In this document: positions 7,680 through 16,776 of the stretch, piece after piece
How positions within the stretch are numbered: the first letter of the stretch is position 1
Layout of the letters: every line of letters starts with the position of its first letter
From: Brevibacterium yomogidense
GTDB lineage: Bacteria > Actinomycetota > Actinomycetes > Actinomycetales > Brevibacteriaceae
Reading direction: 5' to 3'
DNA: 64,000 nucleotides
Assembly: GCF_900163715.1 (NCBI RefSeq)
Contig: NZ_FWFF01000001.1
Span: 124,001 to 188,000 of the forward strand
Made by a program: the position numbers and the translations under genes
Notes under the pieces: generated by a model
What the model was told of the DNA's origin: nothing
Database searches by the model: none
Seen by the model: the letters and a program-made list of their open reading frames with translations, nothing else

Positions 7680-9307
7680 AGCCGTTCACGGAATCCCTCA
7701 CACCGGCCTCACCCACGATGCTCGACGCGTGGGAGCACCGGGTGCGGGAATCCGCTGATCAGCCGTTCCTGCACTCCTTCAGCGAGACGCTCAGCTTCGG
7801 CGAGGTCGACCAGCAGGCAGATGCCCTTGCGGCGTCGTTGGCCGGCCACGGCGTCGCTGCGGGAGACCGGGTCGCGCTGTACACGCAGAATGATCCGCTC
7901 TTCGCGGTCGGCGTCATCGCTGCATGGAAGCTCGGGGCGGTGGGCGTTCCCATCAACCCGATGAACACCGCCCGCGAGTTGCGCTATCACCTGCAGGATT
8001 CCGGTGCGAAGGCGCTCGTCACCCTGCCGACCCTGTGGGACGACGTCGCCGCCGAGGTCGTCGCGGACTCCTCCGTCCGCGTCACCGTGCTCGGTGGGTT
8101 CCTCCGCTGGCAGCCTGACGGTGGCGGCATCCGCGTCGAGGCCGTGCCGGCGGACATCGGTGCGGCTCGCCCTGCTCCCGACGGCAGCGTCCTGCTCTCC
8201 CTCGAGGACCTTCCGCGAGGGAAGAGAACCGCGGACCGGCCGGGGACCTCGGCGGCGGATCCTGCCCTGCTGACGTACACGTCGGGCACGACGGGCAGCC
8301 CCAAGGGCGCGATCAACACCCACGGCAACATCGCGTTCAATGCGGAGACGTATGCGCAGATGGGCGGATTGGAGCCGGGCCAGCCGATCCTGGCCGTCGC
8401 ACCGCTCTTCCACATCACGGGGTCCGTGGGGCATCTGGCGTACGGCATCCGTGCAGGGTGTCCGCTCGTCCTGAGCCATCGGTTCCACCCGGTCGCGGTG
8501 ATCGAATCGATTCGTCAGTGGCGTCCCGTCTTCACGATCGGTGCCATCACTGCGCTCATGGCGATCGCGGATTCAGCGGAGCTGCAGGACGGCGACCTCG
8601 CCAGTCTGGAGGTCGTCTTCACGGGCGGCGCCCCTGTGGCCCCATCGCTGTCGGATCGGCTGGAGAAGGTCTACGGCTCCTACATCCACAGCGCGTACGG
8701 GATGAGCGAGACGGCGTCGCCGATCACGGTCGGGCCGGTCGGTGAGCGGTCACCGGTCGATCCGGACTCGGGCTCACTGTCCGTGGGGCGTGCCGTGTAC
8801 GACACAGAGCTGCGGATCGTGGACGACGCCGGAGCAGACCTGCCCGACGGCGAATACGGGGAGATCTGGGCGCGTGGGCCGCAGATCACCCCGGGCTACT
8901 GGCAGAACGACGCGGCCACGGCCGCGGAGATCACGGATGGCGGCTTCCTCCACACCGGCGATGTCGCGTTCCGGGATGCCGAGGGGTGGATCTACCTCGT
9001 CGACCGGAAGAAGGACATGATCAACGCGGCCGGGTACAAGGTGTGGCCGCGTGAGGTCGAGGGCGTCCTCTACGACCACGCTGCGGTATCCGAGGCCGCG
9101 GTCGTCGGGGTCGCGGACGATTACCGGGGCGAGACGGTCGCCGCATACGTCACCGTCAAGACGGGCCAGTCCGTCACGGAGGAGGAGCTCGTGGCGCACT
9201 GCCGCGAGCAGCTGGCCGCCTATAAGATCCCGCGCAGCATCGGGATCCTCGACGAGATGCCGAAGACCGCCACCGGCAAGATCATGCGCCGAGCGCTCCG
9301 GGACTAG
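7676..9307 (+). CDS. Class I adenylate-forming acyl-CoA ligase
   Basis: A 543-residue AMP-dependent synthetase that activates a carboxylic acid through an acyl-adenylate to its CoA thioester. Motifs in order: TYTSGTTGSPKGAI (phosphate-binding loop), SAYGMSETASP (A5 region), GEIWARGPQITPGYW, GGFLHTGDVAF, DRKKDMINAAGYKVWPREVE (hinge and A8) and catalytic Lys in PKTATGKIMRR near the C-terminus. It overlaps the cyclase gene by four bases. The natural substrate could be a medium-chain, cyclic or aromatic acid; the motifs do not decide. Confidence 0.9.
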   Translation: MKPFTESLTPASPTMLDAWEHRVRESADQPFLHSFSETLSFGEVDQQADALAASLAGHGVAAGDRVALYTQNDPLFAVGVIAAWKLGAVGVPINPMNTARELRYHLQDSGAKALVTLPTLWDDVAAEVVADSSVRVTVLGGFLRWQPDGGGIRVEAVPADIGAARPAPDGSVLLSLEDLPRGKRTADRPGTSAADPALLTYTSGTTGSPKGAINTHGNIAFNAETYAQMGGLEPGQPILAVAPLFHITGSVGHLAYGIRAGCPLVLSHRFHPVAVIESIRQWRPVFTIGAITALMAIADSAELQDGDLASLEVVFTGGAPVAPSLSDRLEKVYGSYIHSAYGMSETASPITVGPVGERSPVDPDSGSLSVGRAVYDTELRIVDDAGADLPDGEYGEIWARGPQITPGYWQNDAATAAEITDGGFLHTGDVAFRDAEGWIYLVDRKKDMINAAGYKVWPREVEGVLYDHAAVSEAAVVGVADDYRGETVAAYVTVKTGQSVTEEELVAHCREQLAAYKIPRSIGILDEMPKTATGKIMRRALRD

Positions 9308-9326
9308 GACGCGGACCAGCAGCGAT

Positions 9327-9360
9327 GTGGGCCGGAAGGATGATCATCCTTCCGGCCCAC
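9327..9360. terminator. Bidirectional terminator, 34-base perfect palindrome
   Basis: The sequence is its own reverse complement over 34 bases, centred on TGATCA, between the convergent ligase (stop 9307) and META-domain gene (stop 9380). It can form a long hairpin on either strand. Confidence 0.75.
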
Positions 9361-9379
9361 AGTCATGTCCCCGCGCAGT

Positions 9380-9865
9380 TCAGTCCTCGGAATCCTCTGC
9401 TTCGTCGATCGAGGCCCCAGCGCTGCCGGTCGGTGTCGGAGTGGCGTCGCCACCCTCATCGCGCGTCAGAACGCCGAGCTCTTCGCCCTCGTCGTCCTGG
9501 ATGTGCATCGTGTCGCCGTCGACCACGACCACGGTCACTCCACTGAGCCAGGTGTCGACACCCGGGCAGCCCTTGAGCGTGCCGGCGCCGCGCTCGATCT
9601 CTGCGGTGTCGCCGTCGATGTGGAACTCCCCCTGGAGTCCGTTGCATCCGTCGGACCCGCCCATCGTGCCGCCGCCCTCGTCGACCTCGGTGAACTCGAG
9701 GAATGCGTCGGCGGGGTCATCGGCGACCCAGCGCCCCTCGAAGACCGGATCCGCAGCGGGAGCGGCAGTGGTGGGGTCTTCCCCAGGACCGTCGTTCGTC
9801 CCGCATCCGACGAGTGCCAGTGCGGAGAAGACGGTGAGTGCTGCCAGGCGGATCGGTACCTTCAT
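9380..9865 (-). CDS. META-domain (HslJ-like) lipoprotein
   Basis: A 161-residue lipoprotein. The signal peptide MKVPIRLAAL leads to the lipobox ALVGC, with lipidated Cys21. The mature part has the META-domain signature: GRWVADD, then GGSDGCNGLQGEFHIDGD and GTLKGCPG. META proteins are often linked to envelope stress or novobiocin tolerance (HslJ in E. coli), but their biochemical role is unsettled. A short acidic, Thr/Pro-containing tail follows. The ATG at 9865 is preceded by GGAGGGA at ideal distance; an in-frame upstream extension would bury the signal peptide. The gene is separated from the protease by a hairpin. Confidence 0.8.
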   Translation of the reverse strand: MKVPIRLAALTVFSALALVGCGTNDGPGEDPTTAAPAADPVFEGRWVADDPADAFLEFTEVDEGGGTMGGSDGCNGLQGEFHIDGDTAEIERGAGTLKGCPGVDTWLSGVTVVVVDGDTMHIQDDEGEELGVLTRDEGGDATPTPTGSAGASIDEAEDSED

Positions 9866-9965
9866 GGGTCCCTCCGTGGGGTAGGGGGTCGGCTGGTTCA
9901 TGCTAACGGGCGAGGCTGAGGGACACCCGAATGCCCTCATGCCGGACGGTTCGGCTCTGTCCGAC

Positions 9966-10003
9966 GACGAAGGGGCACTCGCGTGTGCGAGTACCCCTTC
10001 GTC
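9966..10003 (-). terminator. Hairpin terminator after LPxTG protease gene
   Basis: Seventeen-base arms with a single G-T type mismatch surround the loop GTGT. It is 54 bases beyond the stop of the protease gene at 10057, which is transcribed towards it. No T-run follows. Confidence 0.6.
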
Positions 10004-10056
10004 AACCGTCAGCGTTCCGTCTCAGGGAGTCGGAGCGCCTCCGGGCTCAGCTGTGC

Positions 10057-12069
10057 TCAGGCCTTGCGGCGGCGAGCCACGTAGACCAGTGCGCCACCCA
10101 GGGCGACCAGTCCGGCTGCGCCGGCAGCCAGCGGAGCGGTGGTCGAACCGGTGCGCGGCAGGTCGTCGCCGCCCTCACCGTTGTCGCCATCGTCCTGGCC
10201 TCCGTCGCCGCCGTCTTCACCGATAACCACGAACGAGCTCTCGAGTGTCTCGCCCTCAGCCGTCACGAGGACTTCGTAATCACCGATGTAGGCCTCGGCC
10301 GGTGCCGTCGGCAGGCCCCAGACGCGGGACGAAGCGTTGCCGTCTTCGTCAGCGGTCACCGTGACCGACTTAGCCGGTGCATCGTTGGAGTCCTCGGCCG
10401 GTGCCTCTTCCGAACCCGCGTTGGCGGATGCGGAGTCGGTCGACGCGTAGGTGTCGAACGTGACGTCCGAACCGGGCTCCACTCCTGTCACGGAGTAGGT
10501 GACGCCGCGGTCCTGCTCGATGGCCTGGTCTTCGTCCTCGGCGAGGAACTGCTCAGCAGCGATCTCGCGCGGGTCGACGGTCAACTCAGCGTCCTCGTCC
10601 GCCTCTTCCGTCTCAGACGGAGTCGGCGCCGGGGTCGTGGGCTCGTCGGTAGCAGTCTCCGTGGGCTCCGGGGAGTCGGTGTCCGTCGGAGTCGGCTCCG
10701 GGGAATCCGTCTCGGTCGGAGTCGGTGCCGGCGTGGTCGGGTCCTCGGTGGGCTCGTCCGTCGGGTCCTCAGTCGCCGTCGGCGTGGGCTCCGGGGAGTC
10801 TGTCGCGGTCGGCGTGGGCTCCGGCGTCTCAGTTGCTGTGGGAGTCGGATCCGGCGTCTCGGTGGGCTCCTCAGTCGGATCCTCCGTTGCCGTCGGAGTC
10901 GGCGAGGGCTCCTCGTCGTCCGCGGTCGTCTTGACCTCGTAGTCTCCGGGGAGGTACTTGAGGCCTTCAGCCAGCTCAGCGACCCAGATCCAGTTGTCGT
11001 CGCCCTGGTCTTCGCCCTGGTAGTTGGACAGCGACGTGACGCCTACTGCCTGGTCGCCCATCATGACAGCGCCACCCGAATCGCCCGGGATGCCCAGGGC
11101 CTTCGCTGCGAACCCGTAGACCAGCGAATGGCCGCTCCCGTCGGGGAGAGGCACGACGGAGTAACCATCGACGATGCCGCCGATTCCACCTTCGTTTTCA
11201 TCGGAGGGGATCGGTCCCGACTGCATTCCGGAGGTACGGCCGGAGCGCCAGATCTCCTTGCCGATGTCGTCGGTCGTCACATTGTGGACGCCCGCAACAG
11301 GCTTCGTCGAAGCGGAAAGATCGTCGCCCTGGGCCGTCGTCCAGTCCGTCACCTCGGGATGCGTGGTGACAGTGTCGTCTTCGAGCGTGATGACCCCGAA
11401 ATCCTGCGTGCTCGCCGGGTTGTACAGGCTGGGATCGCCTGCTTCTGGGTCGTCAATATCGATCGGAGTCTCACCGAACTCGGAGTGCGTGAAGGAGCCG
11501 ATGGGCTCTGACTTCAAGAGTTCGAACGGGCGCTCCGGGTTGTGGTAATCGTTGGCTCCGGCGTTCGACTGCGAGGGCTTCTCGAGGAGGACGTCTTCTC
11601 CGACCTCGCCGCAGTGACCTGCGGTGATGATCGCCTCTTCACCGCCGGGACCGGTAGCCGGGAACCCGAACGAGCAGAGCCCGTAGTTGGGCCCGCCCTT
11701 GGGCACTGCGTAACCGGCGCCGCCGACGACATCCTCAGCGTTCACCTCGCTGTATCCGTTGGGGATCTCTTCGACGAGGACCTTCTTGCTGTCCTCGCTC
11801 TTCGCAAAAGCAGTGACCGGCTTGAGCTCGTCAGACGCCGCGCTGATGCCCGAGCCCTCAACGACCTGCACGACGACGTCACGGTTGGCGTTGTAGCCGA
11901 CGGCCGCGATCTGATCGCTCTTCTCAGCGGCCATGGCGACCGCCGCAGCCAGCTCTTCGGGCGCTTCGTTCGCAGCCATGGCGGGGACCGTGAGGGCCAC
12001 TCCGCCGAGTCCGATGGCGACGGCCGCGCTCAGCGCGACGAACCGCTTGCCCGTCTCAGGGTTCTTCAT
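10057..12069 (-). CDS. Secreted trypsin-like serine protease, LPxTG cell-wall anchored
   Basis: A 670-residue exported protease. Residues 1-32 are a signal peptide (cleavage after AMA). A likely propeptide runs to about 110. The chymotrypsin-fold domain has the full triad: His152 in ITAGHCG, Asp223 in DFGVITL and Ser331 in PGDSGGAVM. Residues about 386-490 form a Pro/Thr/Glu-rich stalk of repeated PTPTAT and DSPEPTPT units. A further domain of about 130 residues and the sorting signal LPRTG (637-641), hydrophobic helix and RRRKA tail follow, predicting sortase anchoring. The ATG at 12069 has GAGGAA eight bases upstream; an in-frame extension to 12153 would disrupt the signal peptide. Its substrate is unknown. 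Confidence 0.88.
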   Translation of the reverse strand: MKNPETGKRFVALSAAVAIGLGGVALTVPAMAANEAPEELAAAVAMAAEKSDQIAAVGYNANRDVVVQVVEGSGISAASDELKPVTAFAKSEDSKKVLVEEIPNGYSEVNAEDVVGGAGYAVPKGGPNYGLCSFGFPATGPGGEEAIITAGHCGEVGEDVLLEKPSQSNAGANDYHNPERPFELLKSEPIGSFTHSEFGETPIDIDDPEAGDPSLYNPASTQDFGVITLEDDTVTTHPEVTDWTTAQGDDLSASTKPVAGVHNVTTDDIGKEIWRSGRTSGMQSGPIPSDENEGGIGGIVDGYSVVPLPDGSGHSLVYGFAAKALGIPGDSGGAVMMGDQAVGVTSLSNYQGEDQGDDNWIWVAELAEGLKYLPGDYEVKTTADDEEPSPTPTATEDPTEEPTETPDPTPTATETPEPTPTATDSPEPTPTATEDPTDEPTEDPTTPAPTPTETDSPEPTPTDTDSPEPTETATDEPTTPAPTPSETEEADEDAELTVDPREIAAEQFLAEDEDQAIEQDRGVTYSVTGVEPGSDVTFDTYASTDSASANAGSEEAPAEDSNDAPAKSVTVTADEDGNASSRVWGLPTAPAEAYIGDYEVLVTAEGETLESSFVVIGEDGGDGGQDDGDNGEGGDDLPRTGSTTAPLAAGAAGLVALGGALVYVARRRKA
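10605..10920 (-). repeat. Degenerate tandem repeats encoding the Pro/Thr stalk
   Basis: Repeated units such as GGAGTCGGCTCCGGGGA and its variants encode PTPTxTxSPE-type motifs in the protease. The repetition is visible at DNA level with mismatches and is in frame throughout, as in many cell-wall stalks. Copy number is likely to vary between strains. Confidence 0.75.
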
Positions 12070-12312
12070 ACTGTTCTTCCTCTGATCTCTCATGACATCG
12101 AGTCGAAAATCTCCGACATCGCACAGCTGAACTACACGACGCTCAGTGGACACTGTGCCAAAGATCGCGGCGGCGTAACACTTCTGACCATTTTGATCAC
12201 CGAATGATCACAACGGATTCGTTGCCCACATCACATGACAGCGCTCACACGCGGTCTACCCACACGCTGTCGGCTCACACGCAGCCGTCACACACAGCCA
12301 TCCCGCACTCCC

Positions 12313-14031
12313 TCAACCGAGGGATGCCGCAAGCTGCTCCTGCATCGCCTTCTTGTCCGGCTTCCCGATCTTCGTCACTGGGATGCCCTCGACGAACACG
12401 ACGTCCTTCGGAGTCTGGACACTCCCCTTCTCCTCGCGGACGAAGGCCCGGATCTCCTCGACGAGGCCATCCGCAGCCGGCCCGCGGCCCCCGGCAGGGA
12501 CCTCGGCGGCGGTGCCGTTCGTCAACCCAGCGTCGCCCGTGAAACCATCGCCGCCCTCCGCCACTCGCGCCTCCCGCAGCACGACTGCGGCGACGACCCG
12601 CTCTCCCCAGTCCGCGTCGGGGACCCCCACCACACACGCCTGGGCGACGGCGGGGTGCTCGAGCATGCGGGCCTCGACCTCGGCGGGGTACACGTTGAGG
12701 CCACCGGTGATGATCATGTCCTTCTTACGGCCCACGATGCTGAGGAATCCGTGCTCGTCGAGACGGCCCAGGTCACCCGTGTGCAGGCGTCCGTCGCGCA
12801 GCGTCTCCGCCGTGAGCTCCGGGTTCTGCCAGTAGCCGGTCATGACGATGGGCCCGGAGACGCACACCTCGCCGACCTCGCCCACCGGCACCTCCCGATC
12901 CTCGTCGTCCCGGATCGTCAGATCCGCGCACGAGGTCGCCCTGCCGGCGGACGCAAGCCTGCCCGGAACCGTCGGATCGTGGTCCTCCCTCCGGAGGACG
13001 GTGATGAGGTTGGGCGCCTCCGACTGGCCGTAGAGCTGCAGGAACACCTGCCCGATCCGGGTCAGCGCCTCCTGCATCCGCGACGGGTCCATGAGGGACG
13101 CGCCGTAGACGACGGTCTCCAGCGACGACAGCCGGTCCAGCTGCTCCTGCGGCAGGTCTAAGATCCGGTAGATCATCGTCGGCACGAGGAACGTCGACGT
13201 GATCCGGTGCTGCGCGACCGCATCGACGAACGCCTGCGGCGAGAACTTGTCCAGCATGACCATCGAGCCGCCCTGCAGCAGGATCGGCAGGGCCATCGCA
13301 CCCGAGGCGTGGGACATCGGCGTCGTCACGAGGAACCGGTTGTCGGCCGGCCACTCCCAGTCGATCACCGTGAAGAGCGCATTCGTCACCATCGTCCGGT
13401 GCGAGCGCACGATCCCCTTGGGCGTTCCGGTCGTCCCGCCGGAGAATCCGAGCGACGCGTCCGATTCCGGGTCCACACGCACGGGCCGGTCGAGGACGGA
13501 GAAGCCGGAGACGGCCTCGGCGCCCTGCGCCTGCGATGCCGGATCGAGGATCTCGACGGGGATGACGGTGAGGCCGGGGACGGTCTCCGCGAGTTCGCGC
13601 GCCATGTCGTCGAACCGCCCCTGCTCATAGAGCAGGTACTGCACCTGCGAGAGCTCGAGCGACTGGCGATGGTCGCGGATGCCGTTCTCCGGATGGAGCG
13701 GACTCACCCGCAGCCCTTCGAGGTAGATCGCCGACGTCGAGAAGAACGTCTCCGGCCGGCTGCTGCCCAGCAGCGCGCCGTAGTCGCCGGGCTTCGCCCC
13801 CGCCGCACGGAGCGAGTCGCGGATGGCCTGGACCCGGGCCGCCGACTGCGCGTAGGTGAGCGTGCGGTCGCCGTCGACGAACGCGGTGCGCCGATCGAAG
13901 CGGGTGAAGGCCGAGTAGAGGAGCTCGCCCATCGTACGGGTCGCCGGCTGCGGTGACGGCACCGCCGCCGAGGCAGGGGTCGCCGAGGCCGAGGTCGCTG
14001 CGGTCTGCTGCGTAGGAGTGTTCGCGGTCAT
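12313..14031 (-). CDS. AMP-dependent acyl-CoA ligase
   Basis: A 572-residue class I adenylate-forming enzyme. It carries SLGFSGGTTGTPKGIVRS (P-loop-like), QLYGQSEAPN, GEVCVSGPIVMTGYW, RLHTGDLGRL and GRKKDMIITGGLNVYPAEVE, with catalytic Lys near the end in PVTKIGKPDKK. Its ATG at 14031 overlaps the thiolase stop by four bases, so the two are co-translated and likely act in one pathway. An Ala/Thr/Ser/Pro-rich N-terminal extension (about 35 residues) and an insertion containing GTAAEVPAGG near the C-terminal domain are unlike the family norm. The substrate is unknown. Confidence 0.88.
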   Translation of the reverse strand: MTANTPTQQTAATSASATPASAAVPSPQPATRTMGELLYSAFTRFDRRTAFVDGDRTLTYAQSAARVQAIRDSLRAAGAKPGDYGALLGSSRPETFFSTSAIYLEGLRVSPLHPENGIRDHRQSLELSQVQYLLYEQGRFDDMARELAETVPGLTVIPVEILDPASQAQGAEAVSGFSVLDRPVRVDPESDASLGFSGGTTGTPKGIVRSHRTMVTNALFTVIDWEWPADNRFLVTTPMSHASGAMALPILLQGGSMVMLDKFSPQAFVDAVAQHRITSTFLVPTMIYRILDLPQEQLDRLSSLETVVYGASLMDPSRMQEALTRIGQVFLQLYGQSEAPNLITVLRREDHDPTVPGRLASAGRATSCADLTIRDDEDREVPVGEVGEVCVSGPIVMTGYWQNPELTAETLRDGRLHTGDLGRLDEHGFLSIVGRKKDMIITGGLNVYPAEVEARMLEHPAVAQACVVGVPDADWGERVVAAVVLREARVAEGGDGFTGDAGLTNGTAAEVPAGGRGPAADGLVEEIRAFVREEKGSVQTPKDVVFVEGIPVTKIGKPDKKAMQEQLAASLG

Positions 14032-15194
14032 CGGATCAGCTCCAGGATCGTGGCGTTGGCCTGGCCGCCGGCCTCGCACATGGTCTGCAGGCCGTACTGC
14101 GTGTCGGTCGCGCGCATGTGGTGGATGAGGTCGGTCATGATGCGGGCACCGGACGCACCGAGCGGGTGACCGTACGCGATCGCTCCGCCGTTCGGGTTCA
14201 CACGGTCGGCGCCGACGCCGAACTCCTGCATCCATGCCAGCGGGACGGAGGCGAAGGCTTCGTTGACTTCGAAGATGCCGATGTCGGCAGCGGACAGGCC
14301 GGACTTCTTCAAAGCCTTCTCCGTCGCCGGGATGGGCGCGGTGAGCATGATGACCGGATCCGTGGCGGCGAGCGCAGCCGTGTGAACCCGGGCGATGGGG
14401 GTGAGCCCCAGGTCGCGGGCGCGCTCCGGCGTCATCACGAGGAGTGCGGAGGCACCGTCGGAGATCTGCGAGGAGTTGCCGGCCGTGACGACACCGTCCT
14501 CCTTGAAGACCGTCGGGAGGGTGCCGAGCTTCTCGAGCGTGCCGCCGGGGCGGATGCCCTCGTCCCTGCGGAAGTCCTGCGACTCTCCCTCCTTGGTGAG
14601 TCCGGAGATGGGGAGGATCTGCTCGGAGAGGACCCCGGCCTCGGTCGCGGCGAGTGCGCGCGCATGCGATTCGAGCGCCAGCTCATCGAGCTGCGTGCGC
14701 GTGAGGTTCCAGCGCTCCGCGACCATCTCCGCACCCTCGCCCTGGCTGAAGCCCTCACAGCCGTAGCGCTCCGCGATGGAGGGGCCGAAGGCCTTGCCCG
14801 GCCCGTTGTTCCGCTGGGAGCCCATGGGCACGCGCGTCATCGACTCGACGCCTCCGGCGATGACGATGTCGCTGTGGCCTGCGATGACGGAGGCGACGGC
14901 GAAGGTGAGTGCCTGCTGGGACGATCCGCACGCACGGTCGACAGTCGTCCCCGCGACGGTCTCCGGGAAGCCGGCCGCCAGAGCCGCCCACCGGCCGACG
15001 TTCGAACTCTGCTCCCCCACCTGGGTCACGCAGCCGAAGACCACGTCCTCGATCAGCGCGGGGTCGATCCCGTTCCGCTCCACGAGTCCGCGCAGCACGT
15101 GCGCCCCGAGGTCGACGGGATGGACGTCGCGCAGGGCTCCGCCCCTCCTGCCCACTGCTGTACGCGCCGCATCGACGATCACTGCTTCCGGCAT
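14028..15194 (-). CDS. Acetyl-CoA C-acyltransferase (thiolase family)
   Basis: A 388-residue thiolase that cleaves 3-ketoacyl-CoA with CoA or, for biosynthetic types, condenses two acyl-CoAs. The nucleophilic cysteine is in DRACGSSQQALTFA, the catalytic His in GGAIAYGHPLGASGARI and the second active cysteine in MCEAGGQANATI. The N-terminus PEAVIVDAARTAVGRRGG is typical. It is the first gene of a minus-strand pair with the ligase at 12313 and is divergent from the acyl-CoA dehydrogenase at 15410. The context suggests the last step of a beta-oxidation-like pathway. Confidence 0.92.
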   Translation of the reverse strand: MPEAVIVDAARTAVGRRGGALRDVHPVDLGAHVLRGLVERNGIDPALIEDVVFGCVTQVGEQSSNVGRWAALAAGFPETVAGTTVDRACGSSQQALTFAVASVIAGHSDIVIAGGVESMTRVPMGSQRNNGPGKAFGPSIAERYGCEGFSQGEGAEMVAERWNLTRTQLDELALESHARALAATEAGVLSEQILPISGLTKEGESQDFRRDEGIRPGGTLEKLGTLPTVFKEDGVVTAGNSSQISDGASALLVMTPERARDLGLTPIARVHTAALAATDPVIMLTAPIPATEKALKKSGLSAADIGIFEVNEAFASVPLAWMQEFGVGADRVNPNGGAIAYGHPLGASGARIMTDLIHHMRATDTQYGLQTMCEAGGQANATILELIR

Positions 15195-15237
15195 CGACTC
15201 ACTCCTTCGTGGGACTCCACTGTCCGTGCAGTCAGTA

Positions 15238-15288
15238 ACTCTGTCAGTCCGCAGACTCTTTCAGTCCGCGGACTCTGTCAGTCCGCAG
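15238..15288. repeat. Three tandem 17-bp repeats in divergent promoter region
   Basis: The unit ACTCTGTCAGTCCGCAG occurs at 15238-15254, 15255-15271 (two changes) and 15272-15288 (exact). The middle copy makes a perfect 12-base palindrome, AGTCCGCGGACT. The repeats lie between the thiolase start (15194) and the dehydrogenase promoter region. They could be a repeated operator or simply slippage products. Confidence 0.7.
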
Positions 15289-15325
15289 TCCAGTTGCACC
15301 GCTTTCGTGCACCCTATAGCGTGAA

Positions 15326-15344
15326 AACAATCTTAACGATTGTT
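15326..15344. promoter_or_regulatory. Candidate operator upstream of acyl-CoA dehydrogenase
   Basis: AACAATC-TTAAC-GATTGTT is a perfect 7+7 inverted repeat. A possible promoter (TTGCAC at 15294, TATAGC at 15315, spacing 15) lies just upstream, placing the palindrome close after the transcription start, where a repressor would block the dehydrogenase gene at 15410. Confidence 0.5.
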
Positions 15345-15409
15345 CGATACCTCCGGAAAAGCCGTCCACATCTCAGTCAACCCCACCACAGTCAACGGAG
15401 ACCCCTTCC

Positions 15410-16582
15410 ATGCGCAGAACCGTCTACAACGAGGACCACGAGTCCTTCCGCGCCCTGGCTCGCGAGTTCGTCGAGCGCGAGCTGGCGCCCAAGTTCCAGG
15501 AGTACGAGGACGCCGGTCGGATCGACAAGGCCGTGTTCGCGAAGATGGGCGAACTGGGGCTCATCGGCCTGCAGATCCCGGAGGAGTTCGGGGGCGGCGG
15601 GCAGACCGACACCTTCAAGTACAACGCGATCCTCACGGAGGAGACCGCGCGGGCCTGCACCAGCCTGGGCTCGCTGCGCGTCCACCAGGACGTCGTGACC
15701 CCCTACATCCTCGAGTACGCGACTCACGAGCAGAAGGGCCGCTGGCTGCCGGGGATGGCGAACGGCACCCTCATGGCCGCGATCGCGATGACGGAACCGG
15801 GCACGGGCTCGGACCTCACCGGCATCCGCACGCGCGCGGAGCAGCGCGAGGACGGCGCCTGGGTGCTCAACGGGTCGAAGACGTTCATCTCCGGCGGTGC
15901 GAATGCGGACCTCGTGCTCGTCATCGCGCGCACCAGCGCGTACGACCCGGACGACCGCCGCGGAGGCCTCACGATCTTCGTCGTCCCGACCGACTCCCCC
16001 GGCTTCGAGGTGGGCCGGGACCTCGAGAAGATCGGCATCAAGAGCCAGGACACGGTGGAGCTGCACTTCACGGACCTCGTCGTGCAGGACGCCGACATCC
16101 TGGGCGAGCCGGGGCGCGCGTTCGAGTACATGTCGCACAACCTCGCGCAGGAGCGGCTGACGATCGCGGTGAACGCCGTGTCGACCGCGCAGTCGGCCAT
16201 CCGTCTGGCATCCGAGTACGCGCAGGAGCGGACATCGTTCGGGCAGCCCCTGTCCTCGTTCCAGAACACGAAGTTCGTGCTGGCGGAGTGCTCCACGGAG
16301 ACGGCCGCGGCGCAGGCGATGCTCGACCAGGCGCTCGAGGCGCACGACGCGGGCGAGCTGAGCCCGGCCGACGCCGCGCGGGTGAAGCTATTCACCACCG
16401 AGGTCCAGGGCCGCGTCATCGATCGCTGCCTGCAGGTGCACGGCGGCTACGGCTACATCCTCGAGTACCCGATCGCCCGCCTCTACACGGACGCGCGGGT
16501 CACCCGCATCTACGGGGGCACGTCCGAGGTCATGAAGACGATCATCGCGAAGGACATGGGGCTGTCGGCACGCCGGTCGTGA
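15410..16582 (+). CDS. Acyl-CoA dehydrogenase
   Basis: A 390-residue FAD-dependent acyl-CoA dehydrogenase. Features in order: AIAMTEPGTGSDLTGI (FAD-binding loop), WVLNGSKTFISGGANADLV, the QERLTIAVNAVSTAQSAI helix, SFQNTKFVLAE, and QVHGGYGYILEYPIARLYTD followed by YGGTSEVMKTIIAK with the likely catalytic Glu. The length matches the family. It is divergent from the thiolase/ligase pair and upstream of an enoyl-CoA hydratase gene, so it probably supplies the first oxidation of the same pathway. It is likely controlled by the operator at 15326. Confidence 0.93.
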   Translation: MRRTVYNEDHESFRALAREFVERELAPKFQEYEDAGRIDKAVFAKMGELGLIGLQIPEEFGGGGQTDTFKYNAILTEETARACTSLGSLRVHQDVVTPYILEYATHEQKGRWLPGMANGTLMAAIAMTEPGTGSDLTGIRTRAEQREDGAWVLNGSKTFISGGANADLVLVIARTSAYDPDDRRGGLTIFVVPTDSPGFEVGRDLEKIGIKSQDTVELHFTDLVVQDADILGEPGRAFEYMSHNLAQERLTIAVNAVSTAQSAIRLASEYAQERTSFGQPLSSFQNTKFVLAECSTETAAAQAMLDQALEAHDAGELSPADAARVKLFTTEVQGRVIDRCLQVHGGYGYILEYPIARLYTDARVTRIYGGTSEVMKTIIAKDMGLSARRS

Positions 16583-16610
16583 GCCGGCGGGGCTCTGACA
16601 GTCGAACCGG

Positions 16611-16693
16611 GCCCGAGGTCCGGGCCGGGTCCCGGCTCCGGTCTGGGTTCGGCTGGTCCGGGTCCGACTGACTCCCCGGCCCGGACCTCGGGC
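16611..16693. terminator. Long perfect inverted repeat between dehydrogenase and hydratase genes
   Basis: Two 19-base arms (16611-16629 and 16675-16693) are exact reverse complements around a 45-base GC-rich loop with further internal complementarity. It begins 29 bases after the dehydrogenase stop and ends 83 bases before the hydratase start. It probably terminates or attenuates transcription between the two genes. Confidence 0.6.
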
Positions 16694-16776
16694 CTGCAAT
16701 ACTGAACATCCGTGCAGGACCTCGACGAGGTCGGCACCGCACACCCACTCGAAGCATTCGAAGCAAAGGAGCACGC

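Noticed and set aside
10605-10920. Regular repeats resembling a CRISPR array
   Set aside because: The units are in frame, encode a Pro/Thr/Glu stalk, have no spacers of constant length, and no cas genes are near.
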